Shown piece after piece: positions 17,853 through 26,994 of a stretch of DNA of 64,000 nt. The notes below the pieces were generated by a model, which was given only the letters and a program-made list of their open reading frames with translations, did no database searches and had not been told where the DNA came from. This DNA comes from Cryptosporangium minutisporangium (GTDB lineage Bacteria > Actinomycetota > Actinomycetes > Mycobacteriales > Cryptosporangiaceae). Position 1 is the stretch's first letter; every line of letters starts with the position of its first letter. A program made the position numbers and the translations under genes. Location: the NCBI RefSeq assembly GCF_039536245.1, contig NZ_BAAAYN010000017.1:357715-421714 (forward strand), written 5' to 3'.

Positions 17853-18763
17853 TCGACGGCCGCCCGACCGAGCCGGGCCGCCAGCCAGAACCCGGTGAGG
17901 TGCAGCGTCACCGCGACCGCCGCACAGGCGGCACCGGCGGTTGTTCCGGTGAGCACCGTGTAGGGCTGCGCACCGAGCAGGTGACCGACGCCCAGGCCCA
18001 GGACGGGCAGACCGGCGACCAAGCGTGCGGTGGTCCGCGCCGACGCCGTCTGGGCCGCCGCGCGTTCCCGGAGACGCCGCAACCGCCGGAGTTCGACGTC
18101 CAGCTGCCCGACGACCTCGGCCAGCGGAATACCGCAGTCGGTGAGCGTCCAGGCGGCGGCGAGGCGCTGCAGTGCCGGTGCGAGCGGTCCGGGTACGGCA
18201 CGAAGTGCGGCCACGACGTCGCCCGGCGGATGCTGCACCACCGCACTCCGGACCGCCGCGAGCGAGGCGACCACCGACGGGGTGACCGGGCCACGCTCCA
18301 ACGCGCCGACGGCCGCGTGCAGCGCGGCCAGCGGCGTCCGGCCGGCCCGGAGGTCGTCGGCGAGGCCCGCCAGCGCGACCGCTCCGAGAGCCCGGAGCGC
18401 GTCCTCGGCCCGAGCCCGTTCGCGGCGCGCGTACGCCCGGCGGCCGGCGAGTCCGTAGGCCGCCGCGGCCGCGCCTCCGACCGGCCCGGCGAGGGCGGTG
18501 ATGCAGACCGCGGCGATCAGGACCAGCGCGGCGACCGCCGGCGTCGTCAGGCGCCGCATCGAGCGGCTCCGGCGGCCGGTGCCGAGCAGCCGCGTCACCG
18601 GTTGGCCGTCCGGGCGGGTGAGTCCGGTGCTCGCAGCGGTACCGAGCGTCCCGGCCGGCCGCGCTACCACCCGGAGCCGACCGCGGACTCCGCCCGGTGC
18701 CGCGAGTAATGCCGCTGCGAGCACCAGGGCCAGCGCGGCGATCAACGGAAGCAGGCCGTTCAC
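17849..18763 (-). CDS. TadB-like type II secretion F-domain protein
   Basis: Membrane protein of 304 residues with N-terminal helices (LPLIAALALVLAAALLAAPG; AALVLIAAVCITALAGPVGG), an F domain (GLADDLRAGRTPLAALHAAV; AWTLTDCGIPLAEVVGQLDV) and C-terminal helices. Equivalent to Rv3658c. The GTG at 18763 follows GGTGGAG. It overlaps the ATPase gene upstream by 4 bp. Partner of the TadC-like protein in the pilus motor platform. Confidence 0.87.
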   Translation of the reverse strand: MNGLLPLIAALALVLAAALLAAPGGVRGRLRVVARPAGTLGTAASTGLTRPDGQPVTRLLGTGRRSRSMRRLTTPAVAALVLIAAVCITALAGPVGGAAAAAYGLAGRRAYARRERARAEDALRALGAVALAGLADDLRAGRTPLAALHAAVGALERGPVTPSVVASLAAVRSAVVQHPPGDVVAALRAVPGPLAPALQRLAAAWTLTDCGIPLAEVVGQLDVELRRLRRLRERAAAQTASARTTARLVAGLPVLGLGVGHLLGAQPYTVLTGTTAGAACAAVAVTLHLTGFWLAARLGRAAVE

Positions 18764-19944
18764 GGTGCTCCACCTCGAGCCACCAGCAACCTCCGGAGCG
18801 CGTCGAGGCCTGGTGCCGGCCCACCGTCCCGCCGCCAGGCCGGCTGGACTCCGACCCGCCCGCCGGCATCGGCGCGGAGTACACCGATCTCGGTGACCAC
18901 TCGCCCGCCGGAGTGGTCCTTGCCCGGTGGGCGCCGGACGACGTGGAACACGACCTGGACGGCGCTGGCCAGCTGGGCGTGCACGGCGTCCCGGCCCAGC
19001 CCGCCGACGAGCCCGAGCGCCTCGATCCGGGCCGGGACGTCGTCGAGCGCGTTGGCGTGCAGAGTGCCCGCGCCACCGTTGTGACCGGTGTTCAGCGCCG
19101 CGAGCAGCTCCACCACCTCGCCACCGCGGCATTCACCGACCACGATCCGGTCGGGGCGCATCCGGAGCGCCTCCCGGACGAGCGTCCGCACCGGGATCTC
19201 CCCCGCCCCCTCGGTATTGGCCGGCCTGGCCTCGAGCGAGACGACGTGCGGATGAGCCGGCCGCAGCTCGGTCGCGTCCTCGACCACGACCAGCCGTTCG
19301 TTCGATGGAACCTCGCCGAGCAGCGCGGCCAGCAACGTCGTCTTGCCGCTGCCGGTTCCACCGGTGACCAGGAAGGCCAGGCGATGCGCGACCACCGCTC
19401 GTGCGATCCCGGCCGACTCCGGCGTCAGCGTGCCCGCGGTCAGCAGATCGTCGACGGTGAAGCCTCGCGGGCGGAACGTTCGCAGCGAGAGATGGACGTT
19501 CGCCACCGCCACCGGCGGTAACGCGGCGTGCAGCCGGGTTCCGTCCGGCAGCCTCGCGTCGACGAACGGGGACGCGTCGTCGAGTCGGCGTCCGCACGCC
19601 GCCGCCAGCCGCTGGGCCAACCGGCGCACGGCCGCGTCGTCGCCGAGGTCACAGTGGACCCGCTCGAGTCCGGCGCCGCGGTCGATCCAGACCTCCTGGG
19701 GGCCGTTGACGAGAACGTCGGTCACCGCGGCGTCGGCCAGCAACGCGGTGAGCGGCCCGGCACCGACGAGCTCGGCGTGCAGCCGCGCGGTAAGCGTCAG
19801 GAGCGTCCGATCGCCGATCGGAGATCCGTACTCGGCGCGGACCGCGGACGCCACGGCGGCGCGCGTCGGCGTGTGACCCAGCGCTATCAGACGATGACGT
19901 ACTCGTTCGGTGAGGGCATCCGTCGACACGCTCAGGGTGCTCAC
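18760..19944 (-). CDS. cpaF: TadA/CpaF-type secretion ATPase
   Basis: Cytoplasmic hexameric ATPase of 394 residues that powers pilus assembly. It has Walker A TGGTGSGKTTLLAALL, the Asp box region RLVVVEDATELRPAHPHVVS, Walker B MRPDRIVVGECRGGEVVE and the His box GGAGTLHANA. The N-terminal domain includes DVLVNGPQEVWIDRGAGLER. The GTG at 19944 overlaps the TGA of the Ssd-like frame ending at 19941, the same GTGA coupling used elsewhere in this operon. Equivalent to Rv3659c. Confidence 0.93.
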   Translation of the reverse strand: MSTLSVSTDALTERVRHRLIALGHTPTRAAVASAVRAEYGSPIGDRTLLTLTARLHAELVGAGPLTALLADAAVTDVLVNGPQEVWIDRGAGLERVHCDLGDDAAVRRLAQRLAAACGRRLDDASPFVDARLPDGTRLHAALPPVAVANVHLSLRTFRPRGFTVDDLLTAGTLTPESAGIARAVVAHRLAFLVTGGTGSGKTTLLAALLGEVPSNERLVVVEDATELRPAHPHVVSLEARPANTEGAGEIPVRTLVREALRMRPDRIVVGECRGGEVVELLAALNTGHNGGAGTLHANALDDVPARIEALGLVGGLGRDAVHAQLASAVQVVFHVVRRPPGKDHSGGRVVTEIGVLRADAGGRVGVQPAWRRDGGPAPGLDALRRLLVARGGAP

Positions 19945-21028
19945 GTCGGCCTCACGGTGGCGTCCAGGTCGGCCAGGAAGCGCCCGCAGAACTCGGCGAG
20001 CGGCCCTCGACCGGAGGCGGCCGGCACGTCGCCCCGCTCCAACGCGCCGGCCAGCTTGGGTTCGGCGCGCAAGACGCCGGCCAGGGGCAGCTCCAACGCG
20101 GTCGCCAGATCGGCCGACCGCAAGCCCGCCGGAGCCGGTCCGCGCACCACGCAGGAGAGGCGCGCACAGTGCGCTCGTACGGCCCGTGCCACACGGGACG
20201 CCGCTGCACACGCCCGTACACCTCCGCCGGTACGACGAGCAGCGTCAGATCGGCCGCCTGGAGCGCGCGCACGGCCGCGTCGTCCAGCCGACGCGGCAGA
20301 TCGACCACCAGGACGTCGGAGCACCGCCGCCCGGCCTCCAGTGCGGCCTCCGCCGCCTCGGCCGGGATCGTGAGGACGTCACCGCGGTCCCAGGACAGTA
20401 CGCAGAGCTCCCCGACGCGAGGCAACGCGTCGTGCAGCGCCGGTGGGCTCATCCGGCCGGCGGTGTCGACCAGATCCGGCCACCGCAAGCCGGCCGCGTC
20501 CTCCCGGCCGAGCAGGAGATCCAGGCCGCCGCCCAGCGGATCCGCGTCGACCAGCATCGCGCGCGAGCCCTGGCGCGCCGCGGTGACCGCGAGCGCCGTC
20601 GCCAACACGCTCGCACCCGCGCCACCGCGTCCCCCGACGACCGCGATGACACGACCCGCGGCGCCCGACCCACTGACCGCGTCGGTGTAACGATCGACCA
20701 GCCACGCCTCTGCGGTCGGGAGAAAGACGACGTGCTCGGCTCCGAGTTCGGTAGCCAGCCGCCAGACGATCGGATCGTCCGGGTGGGTGCGCTGCTCGTC
20801 GACGGCGAGCACGAGCCCGGCGCGGAACGGCAGCCGGGCCGTGGCGTACTCGGGCGCGACGTCGATCCCGACCACGACGAGTGGTGCTTCGGTCCACAGT
20901 GGTCGCGCGCCGACCGGATCCACCGGCACCTCGACGTCCGCACCGGCGGCTGCGCCGAGCCGCAACAAGCTGTCGGCAAGCTCCGGGTCGCGGACGCAGA
21001 CGAGCGGTCGTGCCTCGGGCGGCGACAT
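19941..21028 (-). pseudogene. ssd: Ssd/CpaE-like protein, apparent frameshift near 20218
   Basis: First gene of the tad operon, a MinD/CpaE-like protein equivalent to Rv3660c (septum-site determining). ATG 21028 follows GGAGGA. The N-terminal part has VVGGRGGAGASVLATALAV, where Ssd proteins carry a Walker-like loop, and the MLVDADPLGGGLDLLLG strand. The first frame runs into unlikely sequence after LLVVPAEV and stops at 19952. A second frame from there, VRACAAASRVARAVRAHCAR to RFLADLDATV, gives the proper C-terminus and ends at 19941 in a 4-bp overlap with cpaF. The change is about 20216-20221 (GTGTAC on minus): two bases extra or one missing. It could be a mutation or a sequence error. Confidence 0.75.
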
Positions 21029-21269
21029 GGGTTCCTCCGGCGGTGGGTCGTGATATCGACCCGACCACCGTCGCGAACCGAACGGCGTGCGGAAACGTTG
21101 TCCACAGACTGGCGCCGCCCCGGATCGAACCGGTGGACAACGGCTGCTCTCTCGGCTCTCCTGCTATCGCGGAGACCATTCACCGAACACGGTTCCCCGG
21201 CTCTTCGTTATGGACCGCGAAGAAATGTAAGAGCCTGAGAAGCATCAAGAAATGTCGGCTGCAGTACCC

Positions 21270-21399
21270 AGATTAAAGGGGACGGTCCCCGCCGGGGGGG
21301 TGGGCGGGGACCGTCCGGGGTCCGGCTCCGGGGGGGCCGAGCCGAACCCGCCCAGATGACCGCGGGGGGGGTGCGGTCAACCAGGCCGTCTGGAAGTAC
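21270..21399 (-). ncRNA. 6C-type small RNA (C-rich loops)
   Basis: On the minus strand there are three successive hairpins with C7-C8 loops: TGACCGC/GCGGTCA (21357-21379), CGGCTC/GAGCCG (21323-21344), and a 14-bp stem GGACGGTCCCCGCC/GGCGGGGACCGTCC (21280-21316) followed by CCTTTAAT, which looks like the terminator. C-rich loops in hairpins define the actinobacterial 6C RNA, known as B11 in M. tuberculosis, where it lies between Rv3660c and Rv3661. Here it lies between the same two orthologues. The 5' end is estimated from a TAGACA box at 21406-21411. B11 is a known growth-affecting regulator acting through its C loops on G-rich ribosome binding sites. Confidence 0.82.
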
Positions 21400-21602
21400 C
21401 GAGGGTGTCTAGGACGATGTCAGCTTCTCCGCTACTCGGCACACACGGAGACCCCCCATTGATCATTGCGCAACCGGGGCAGATTCTGCAACCGAGAGTT
21501 GACGGAAACAAGATCCGTAAGAAATTTCTTGCGCACGCTGGGCTCTTGATGCACAGCCGTGCGGAAGACAGCGGGAATCAAGTCCTGCCGTCGGGTGAGA
21601 CA

Positions 21603-21614
21603 TACACTCCGTCC
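21603..21614 (+). promoter_or_regulatory. Possible leaderless -10 box of the HAD gene
   Basis: TACACT at 21603-21608 is followed by six bases and the ATG at 21615, and no Shine-Dalgarno sequence is present. This fits leaderless transcription and supports the choice of start. Confidence 0.4.
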
Positions 21615-22616
21615 ATGAGCGTGAGCGCCAGCGCAGGCGACGAGCGACCCACCGCCGGTCTCCCAAATGTGGACAGTGGTAGTCATCTACCCACAGACCC
21701 CCTAAGCCCGGAATCCAGTACCACGGTAACGCCCGCAGCGGCGAGAAGCGCGGCGTTCTTCGATCTCGACAAGACCGTTATCGCCAAGTCCAGTGCGCTG
21801 GCGTTCGGTCGGCCGTTCTACCAGGGTGGGCTCATCACGCGGCGTGCCATGCTGCGCAGCGCGTACGCGCAGTTGATGTTCCAGCGCGCCGGCGCCGACG
21901 AGGCGCAGATGGCGCGGATCCGCGACTCGGTCACCGCGATGATCACCGGCTGGAACGTCAGCCAGGTCCGGCAGATCGTCGCGGAGACGCTGCACGAGCT
22001 CATCGAGCCGACGATCTATGCCGAGGCCGCCGCACTGATCGGCGAGCACCGAGCCGCCGGCCGGGACGTCGTCATCGTCAGCACCTCGGGCGAGGAGGTC
22101 GTCGCGCCGATCGGCGCGCTGCTCGGCGTCGACCGCGTCGTCGCGACCCGGATGGCGGTCGTCAACGGGCATTACACCGGCGAGATCGAGTACTACGCCG
22201 CGGGCCCGGCGAAGGCCGCCGCGATCCGGGAGCTGGCCGAGAGCGAGGGCTACGACCTCGACGACTGCTACGCCTACTCGGACTCGGTCAGCGACGTCCC
22301 GATGCTGGACACCGTCGGACATCCGTTCGCGGTCAACCCCGACCGCGGGCTGCGGAAGACCGCAGTGGAGCGCGGCTGGCCGATCCTCGTGTTCCGGCGG
22401 CCGGTCACGCTGCCCACCCGATTCGTCCGGCCGTCGACGCCGGTACTCGCGACAGCCGCGGTCGGGTTCGGAGTCGGCGCGGCGGCGCTGGCCGGAATGG
22501 TGGTTTGGTACGGCCGTCACCGCGCACGCTCCGCCTCCTCGGGAATGTCGCGATTAGCGCAGCGTGCGAGGTCGAGCAACGCAGCGTCACCGCCGGTGGT
22601 GCCCGTCCCCGGGTGA
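21615..22616 (+). CDS. HAD-IB family phosphatase (SerB-like) with C-terminal membrane segment
   Basis: A 333-residue HAD-superfamily hydrolase. Motif I FFDLDKTVI, motif II VVIVSTSGEE, and motif IV YAYSDSVSDVPML are intact, with the helical C1 cap of the IB subclass. A C-terminal hydrophobic stretch (VLATAAVGFGVGAAALAGMV) suggests membrane anchoring. Orthologous by position and sequence type to Rv3661. The substrate is unknown; phosphoserine-like or lipid-linked monophosphates are the usual classes. The frame is open back to 21405 through the 6C RNA promoter region, which is not protein-like, so ATG 21615 is chosen. Confidence 0.88.
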   Translation: MSVSASAGDERPTAGLPNVDSGSHLPTDPLSPESSTTVTPAAARSAAFFDLDKTVIAKSSALAFGRPFYQGGLITRRAMLRSAYAQLMFQRAGADEAQMARIRDSVTAMITGWNVSQVRQIVAETLHELIEPTIYAEAAALIGEHRAAGRDVVIVSTSGEEVVAPIGALLGVDRVVATRMAVVNGHYTGEIEYYAAGPAKAAAIRELAESEGYDLDDCYAYSDSVSDVPMLDTVGHPFAVNPDRGLRKTAVERGWPILVFRRPVTLPTRFVRPSTPVLATAAVGFGVGAAALAGMVVWYGRHRARSASSGMSRLAQRARSSNAASPPVVPVPG

Positions 22617-23193
22617 TCGGTCGGCCGCCGGGCCGGTGCGCAGGGCCGTGACCACCCATCGACGAAGTACGAACGTACTGCTCAGGACCCCTTCCGCAGC
22701 CCGGGGAAGCGGCGTAGAAAGAGGTCACGGGCTCCGCTCGATCGGCACATCCGACGGACGAAGCTCGGGCACAGCTCCGGGTACCCACGCGCGACCAGCC
22801 GCGCGAGGCGCGTCGAGGCGGATTCGACGGGATCCGCGCTCGTCGAGATAGGTGCACGCTTGGTAGCCCGGGATGTCTGTGCGTGACGGCGCCTCGTTAC
22901 GGGGCGCCGTCCGCTTGCGCTCTCCGCGCCGACTGACCGCGCGGACGCGGCTCCCTCTCCCCGCAGCCCGCCACCAACTCCCGCCGCCGACGCTCCCGGC
23001 CCGAGTTCGGGAAGCTTTGTGACGCTTCACGGCTCCGAATTTGTGCCGTAAGTACAACGCCGACATCGCGATATGCGCGATGCGTGTGAGGTCTAGCTGA
23101 CCGGAGTTACTCGCGGGGCATGCCCGATATGCTGCACTCAGGGTGCCTTGCACAACGCTGTGTGGCGCCAGCGGTATCGAGGGGAGCACCACG
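22617..23193. other. Long intergenic region with a strong hairpin
   Basis: 577 bp without a convincing gene. A 9-bp stem GACGGCGCC/GGCGCCGTC with a nine-base loop lies at 22885-22911. A palindrome AGTACGAACGTACT is near 22667. TATGCT near 23128 could be the -10 box of the downstream membrane-protein gene. A minus-strand frame across 22740-22960 could encode about 70 residues but has no ribosome binding site and is not called. Confidence 0.5.
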
Positions 23194-24618
23194 ATGGATC
23201 CGCGGCAGGAGTTCGACGGGCCTCGGGCGCTCGACGACCCGTTCGGCGGCGGAGACCCGTTGACAGCGCCGCTCGTCCAGCCGCTGGCCGACCGACCCAC
23301 CTCGGGTCCCGCACCGGCAGCGCCGATCCAGTCCGGCGGTTCTCCGCCGTCGGCCCCGTGGTCGGCGATCACCGGCACGACGGCCGAGCCGCGTTCCACC
23401 GGTGATCCGTTCGGGCGACCGCCGTTAGCCGGGCCTCCGTTCGGCGGTCCCCAGCCTCCCCGCTCCGCGCCTCCACTGTCCGCGCCACCCCGATCCGGCC
23501 CGCCGCAACCCGGTCCGCCGCAGCCGGGCCCGTTCCAAGCGGGTCCGCCGCACTCCGCGCCGCCGCACGCCAACGTGTCCGAGCTCCGCGGCGCACCGTC
23601 CTGGCCGCCGTCGGACGTCCCGCATGTACCGGCGCCCCAGCCACCTACCTACGACACCAGCGCAGCCGCAGCGCCGACCTACAGCGGCTCGCCCGCATTC
23701 CTGCCGTCACACCCCATCGCACCCACCCCGGTGGAGAACGTGACCGAGCCGATCCCCGGCTACAACCGGTGGGCCGGACCGACCGCGCGCGGCACCGCAC
23801 GCGCCGGACGTCCGGGGCCGATCACCGCGACGGTCGGCGACGTCCTCATGGTGCTCGGCGGCGCGCTGGTACTGGTCTTCTCCGTGCTGCCGTTCGTCTC
23901 CTACACCGACGGACGATTCGTGGCGGTCGAGAACCGCGACGACATCCCCACGTCGTGGACCGCGTGGTCGCCGGGCACATTCCTCGCTCCACTCAGCTGG
24001 TTGGCGATCCTCGCCGCGGTGGCGGTTGCTGCGCTCGGCGTACTGCGCATCCTGGACCGCGGACATCTGACGCTGTTCGGGCTGGTGGCGCCGCAAATCC
24101 GAGTACTGCTCGCCGGATTCAGCTTCCTCGTCCTGTTGAGCTTCGGCGTCTCGTCCAAGACCGTGATGTTCGGGGACGACCGACCGCAGGTCACCGAAGC
24201 CGGCGTCATGGTCGACTCGACCCTCTCGCTGGACGTCGGCGGTTACCTGATGATGCTGGCGACCCTCGTCCTGCTGGTGGGGGCGGTGCTCACCGCGCGC
24301 AGTGCGGGTGGTCCGGTCGTCTGGCCGCTGCCGGACAGCGTCCGAACCGCGTTCTCCAAGCGGACACCGACCACCGGACCGACGCCGGGCAACGGACCAC
24401 TGCCGACCGCCGGACCGCCACCAGCTGCCGGCCCCATGCCGACCAGCGGCCCGACGCCGCTCGCCACCCCCTCGGCGCCGCCGTACGCGCAGCCGATGCA
24501 CGACCCGGCGAACGGGTACGGGCCTGGCTCAGCGCCGCCGGGCGCCTACTACCCGGGGCCTCCGCAGATGGCTGCGCCGCCCCCCGGTTACTCAGCCCAC
24601 CAGCCACCGCGCGGCTGA
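23194..24618 (+). CDS. Proline-rich four-helix membrane protein
   Basis: A 474-residue protein not assignable to a named family. Residues about 1-200 are disordered, rich in Pro, Ala and Gly with repeated GPPQPGP-like units. Four hydrophobic helices follow (DVLMVLGGALVLVFSVLPFV; LSWLAILAAVAVAALGVLRI; VLLAGFSFLVLLSFGVSS; GGYLMMLATLVLLVGAVLTA), with an exported loop after the first. The tail (about 395-474) is again Pro/Gly rich. ATG 23194 follows GAGGGGAG. Similar Pro-rich actinobacterial membrane proteins are often annotated only by topology. It is convergent with the gene at 24635. Confidence 0.8.
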   Translation: MDPRQEFDGPRALDDPFGGGDPLTAPLVQPLADRPTSGPAPAAPIQSGGSPPSAPWSAITGTTAEPRSTGDPFGRPPLAGPPFGGPQPPRSAPPLSAPPRSGPPQPGPPQPGPFQAGPPHSAPPHANVSELRGAPSWPPSDVPHVPAPQPPTYDTSAAAAPTYSGSPAFLPSHPIAPTPVENVTEPIPGYNRWAGPTARGTARAGRPGPITATVGDVLMVLGGALVLVFSVLPFVSYTDGRFVAVENRDDIPTSWTAWSPGTFLAPLSWLAILAAVAVAALGVLRILDRGHLTLFGLVAPQIRVLLAGFSFLVLLSFGVSSKTVMFGDDRPQVTEAGVMVDSTLSLDVGGYLMMLATLVLLVGAVLTARSAGGPVVWPLPDSVRTAFSKRTPTTGPTPGNGPLPTAGPPPAAGPMPTSGPTPLATPSAPPYAQPMHDPANGYGPGSAPPGAYYPGPPQMAAPPPGYSAHQPPRG

Positions 24619-24634
24619 TCGCCGAGCGGTCCGC

Positions 24635-25390
24635 TCAACTCATCGCCTCGCAGATCGCGAAGCCCTCGTCGGCGCCGAGCGCGACCGCCGTGCAGCAGTG
24701 CTTCAGCCACGAGCGGACGCCGTCGACCGTGCCGGTGGCGTACGAGTTCGCCGCGCCGATGTACTCCGGCTCGCGGGCCAGGTGACCGATCTCCGGTACC
24801 GAGACCGCCTTCGGATCCAGACCCTTCGCGATCAGGGTCAGTCGCGCAGCGGCTCGCGCGACCAGCCCGCCCGGACCGTCGAACGGCGCGAGCGCCAGCA
24901 GCTCACCGTGGACGATCGCGGCGAGAATCACCGCGGGAGCCTCCGTGCCGCCGGTGACCAGGTCACTCAGGGCAGCGAGCCGGGCAGCGACCTCCGGATC
25001 GGTGCGCGGCCGTCCCAGCGCCTCGGTGGGCAAGACGTCTCGCGCCGCCAGGACGTGCAGGCGAGCCAAGACTTGCAGCGGGGCTTTCGTCCACGTGTCG
25101 ACCAGAGAACCGATCGCACCGGCGACCCGCAGCGAGCCCTGGACGACCGGGTCGGTCACCGCGCCCGCACGCACCGCTTCGAGGTCGTAGCGAGCGCCTT
25201 CGAGCGCTGCGGACGCCTGGGCGCCGCGCAGGGCAGCCTCGACGCTCACCGGTCCCGAGCTCCGGCGCAGAAGCTGGTGCCCGAAGAGCTGGTCGATCTG
25301 CTTGCGGGCCGCTGCGGCGGCGTCGGCGACGTCGGGCAGGTCCAGCAGCGGGGCGAGGGGATCCGGCACGGTAAGTACCGTATCCGGCAC
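24635..25390 (-). CDS. Degenerate Fic-like protein (Rv3662c-type)
   Basis: An all-helical protein of about 251 residues. SVEAALRGAQASAALEGARY resembles the N-terminal helix of Fic proteins, and IVHGELLALAPFDGPGGLVA aligns with the Fic core, whose catalytic form is HPFxDGNGRxxR. Here the His is Ala, Asn is Pro and the first Arg is Gly, so AMP-transfer is not expected. Its position beside the HAD gene and acs matches Rv3662c. The frame continues upstream into the beta-propeller gene; GTG 25390 starts just after that gene's TGA at 25399, and GTG 25369 is an alternative. Function unknown; sometimes mislabelled oxidoreductase. Confidence 0.7.
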   Translation of the reverse strand: MPDTVLTVPDPLAPLLDLPDVADAAAAARKQIDQLFGHQLLRRSSGPVSVEAALRGAQASAALEGARYDLEAVRAGAVTDPVVQGSLRVAGAIGSLVDTWTKAPLQVLARLHVLAARDVLPTEALGRPRTDPEVAARLAALSDLVTGGTEAPAVILAAIVHGELLALAPFDGPGGLVARAAARLTLIAKGLDPKAVSVPEIGHLAREPEYIGAANSYATGTVDGVRSWLKHCCTAVALGADEGFAICEAMS

Positions 25391-25398
25391 CTCGGCGA

Positions 25399-26994
25399 TC
25401 AGCGCGGTAGGGGCCAGTCCGCCCCGTCCGCCGCCGCGGTCGGCGCCCCGGCTTCCGGCGTCCCCGCCGAGCCTGCGGGCGGCATCCCGCCGCCGGGCGA
25501 TCCCGCCATGCTCTCGGACGACGTCCGCTGCGGGACGATCTGCGGTCCACCGACCGCCCACGCCGCGGGAGCGGGAGCCAGCGCAGGAGCCGGAGGCAAC
25601 CCCGCGACCGGCCCACTCCGGGCCCCTCCCGGCGGAGCGAAACCGCCCGGCCAAGCGGAACCGCCCGGCGGAGCGAAACCACCCGGCGTGACGTGAAACG
25701 GCGGCACCGGGAACGCCCCGATCGGGTAGCCCGCCGCCAGCGGACTCACCCGCCGAGTCGCGGCTCGCCGCCGCAGCAGTAGCGGCAACCCGACCGCCAG
25801 CCCCAGGACCGCACAGACCAGCGCCGTGACGAGACCGGTTCCGACGCCGACCGCCACCCGCCAGCCGGTCGGCGTCGGCCCACCGGCGAACCCGGCGTCC
25901 TGGGCGGTCGCGGTCGCGATGAGTTCGGACGCGAACTGCGCCGATATCGTCGAGTACCCGAACTCCAGCACCCGCTCGCCCCGCGTGCCGTCCAGCCCGT
26001 AAGCGTCGACGACCACGGCGCTGTCCGCGTCGAGGCCGGAGAGCAGCACCTCGGCTGGCGCGCGCCAGCCGATCGGCTGCGGTTGGCTGAACTCCTCGTA
26101 CTTCAACGTCACCACTCGGGTGGCAGTGCGTGTGGCGACATCGATCGCCAGCACCGACGTCGCACCGTCCACGTCGGCCGTCTCGTCACGGGTGACGAGG
26201 ATCCGCTTGCCATCCGGCGACCAGGCCGCGGCTCCGGCGAGCCAGACGCTCCGATCGGTGAGCAGCGTCGGCGCGCCGGCACCGTCGACCCGGTAGATCT
26301 CGACGTCCACACCGTCGTCGTAGGCGATCGAACGGCCGTCGGGCGAGAACGCGGCCTGCCCGGTGACACTGTCGGACGTTGGAACCGATTCGTCGGTCGG
26401 CTCCTCACCCGGGAGCAGGTCGGCCTTGGTAATGGCATCGGAGGGATCGGCGATCTTCGTCGCACGTCCGCTCTCCAGGTTGAGGACGTAGAGACCGTCG
26501 ACGCCGACGGCGAGCGAACGACCATCCGGCGACCAGGCCAGTACCTCGGTCACCCCACTCGCCGTGGACCCGAGCCCAAAGCGCTGCTCACGCCCGGTCA
26601 CCAGGTCGATGATCAGCACGTCGTTGAAGTAACCGGACGCGTCGCCGACCGCGAGCCGACTCCCGTCCGGCGCCAGCTGCATCGTCACCGTGGCGTACTC
26701 CGCGTCGGTCCGCTCAGCGATCGCGGACACCTCGCGCACCCGGTTGGAGTCGGCGGCGTACACCACGTAATTCGTGTTGTCTGCCAGTGCGATCGCTCGG
26801 CCAGAAGGCGATTCGGAGACGTCGGCCATCCAGAGCGGCAGCGCTTCCGGGTCGGTGGGGTACGACGGCCGGTCGTAGCTCTCCGCGGTCTCGTCACCGG
26901 CAACGGCCGACGCACCAGCGAAGCCCATCCCCAGCGAGACCAGAATGCCGAGCAGCACCAGCCCCACGACCACCAGCACCGTCCGCCCGCGCAT
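25399..26994 (-). CDS. Membrane-anchored beta-propeller (TolB/WD40-like) protein
   Basis: A 531-residue protein with an N-terminal membrane helix (TVLVVVGLVLLGILVSLGMG), an exported domain of repeated blade motifs such as FSPDGRSIAYDD, WSPDGRSLAVGVDG and WSPDGKRILVTRDE, a second helix near residue 375 (VGTGLVTALVCAVLGLAVGL) and a cytoplasmic Pro/Gly-rich tail with GGFAPPGG repeats. ATG 26994 lies five bases after GGGAGGA. Such propellers usually bind protein or glycan partners; the ligand is unknown. It is probably co-transcribed with the Fic-like gene downstream, with a 9-bp gap between stop and start. Confidence 0.85.
   Translation of the reverse strand: MRGRTVLVVVGLVLLGILVSLGMGFAGASAVAGDETAESYDRPSYPTDPEALPLWMADVSESPSGRAIALADNTNYVVYAADSNRVREVSAIAERTDAEYATVTMQLAPDGSRLAVGDASGYFNDVLIIDLVTGREQRFGLGSTASGVTEVLAWSPDGRSLAVGVDGLYVLNLESGRATKIADPSDAITKADLLPGEEPTDESVPTSDSVTGQAAFSPDGRSIAYDDGVDVEIYRVDGAGAPTLLTDRSVWLAGAAAWSPDGKRILVTRDETADVDGATSVLAIDVATRTATRVVTLKYEEFSQPQPIGWRAPAEVLLSGLDADSAVVVDAYGLDGTRGERVLEFGYSTISAQFASELIATATAQDAGFAGGPTPTGWRVAVGVGTGLVTALVCAVLGLAVGLPLLLRRRAATRRVSPLAAGYPIGAFPVPPFHVTPGGFAPPGGSAWPGGFAPPGGARSGPVAGLPPAPALAPAPAAWAVGGPQIVPQRTSSESMAGSPGGGMPPAGSAGTPEAGAPTAAADGADWPLPR

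Noticed and set aside
22725..22960. Possible 70-residue minus-strand protein ending near 22725
   Set aside because: Some protein-like sequence, but no start or ribosome binding site, and the strong hairpin at 22885-22911 lies inside it.
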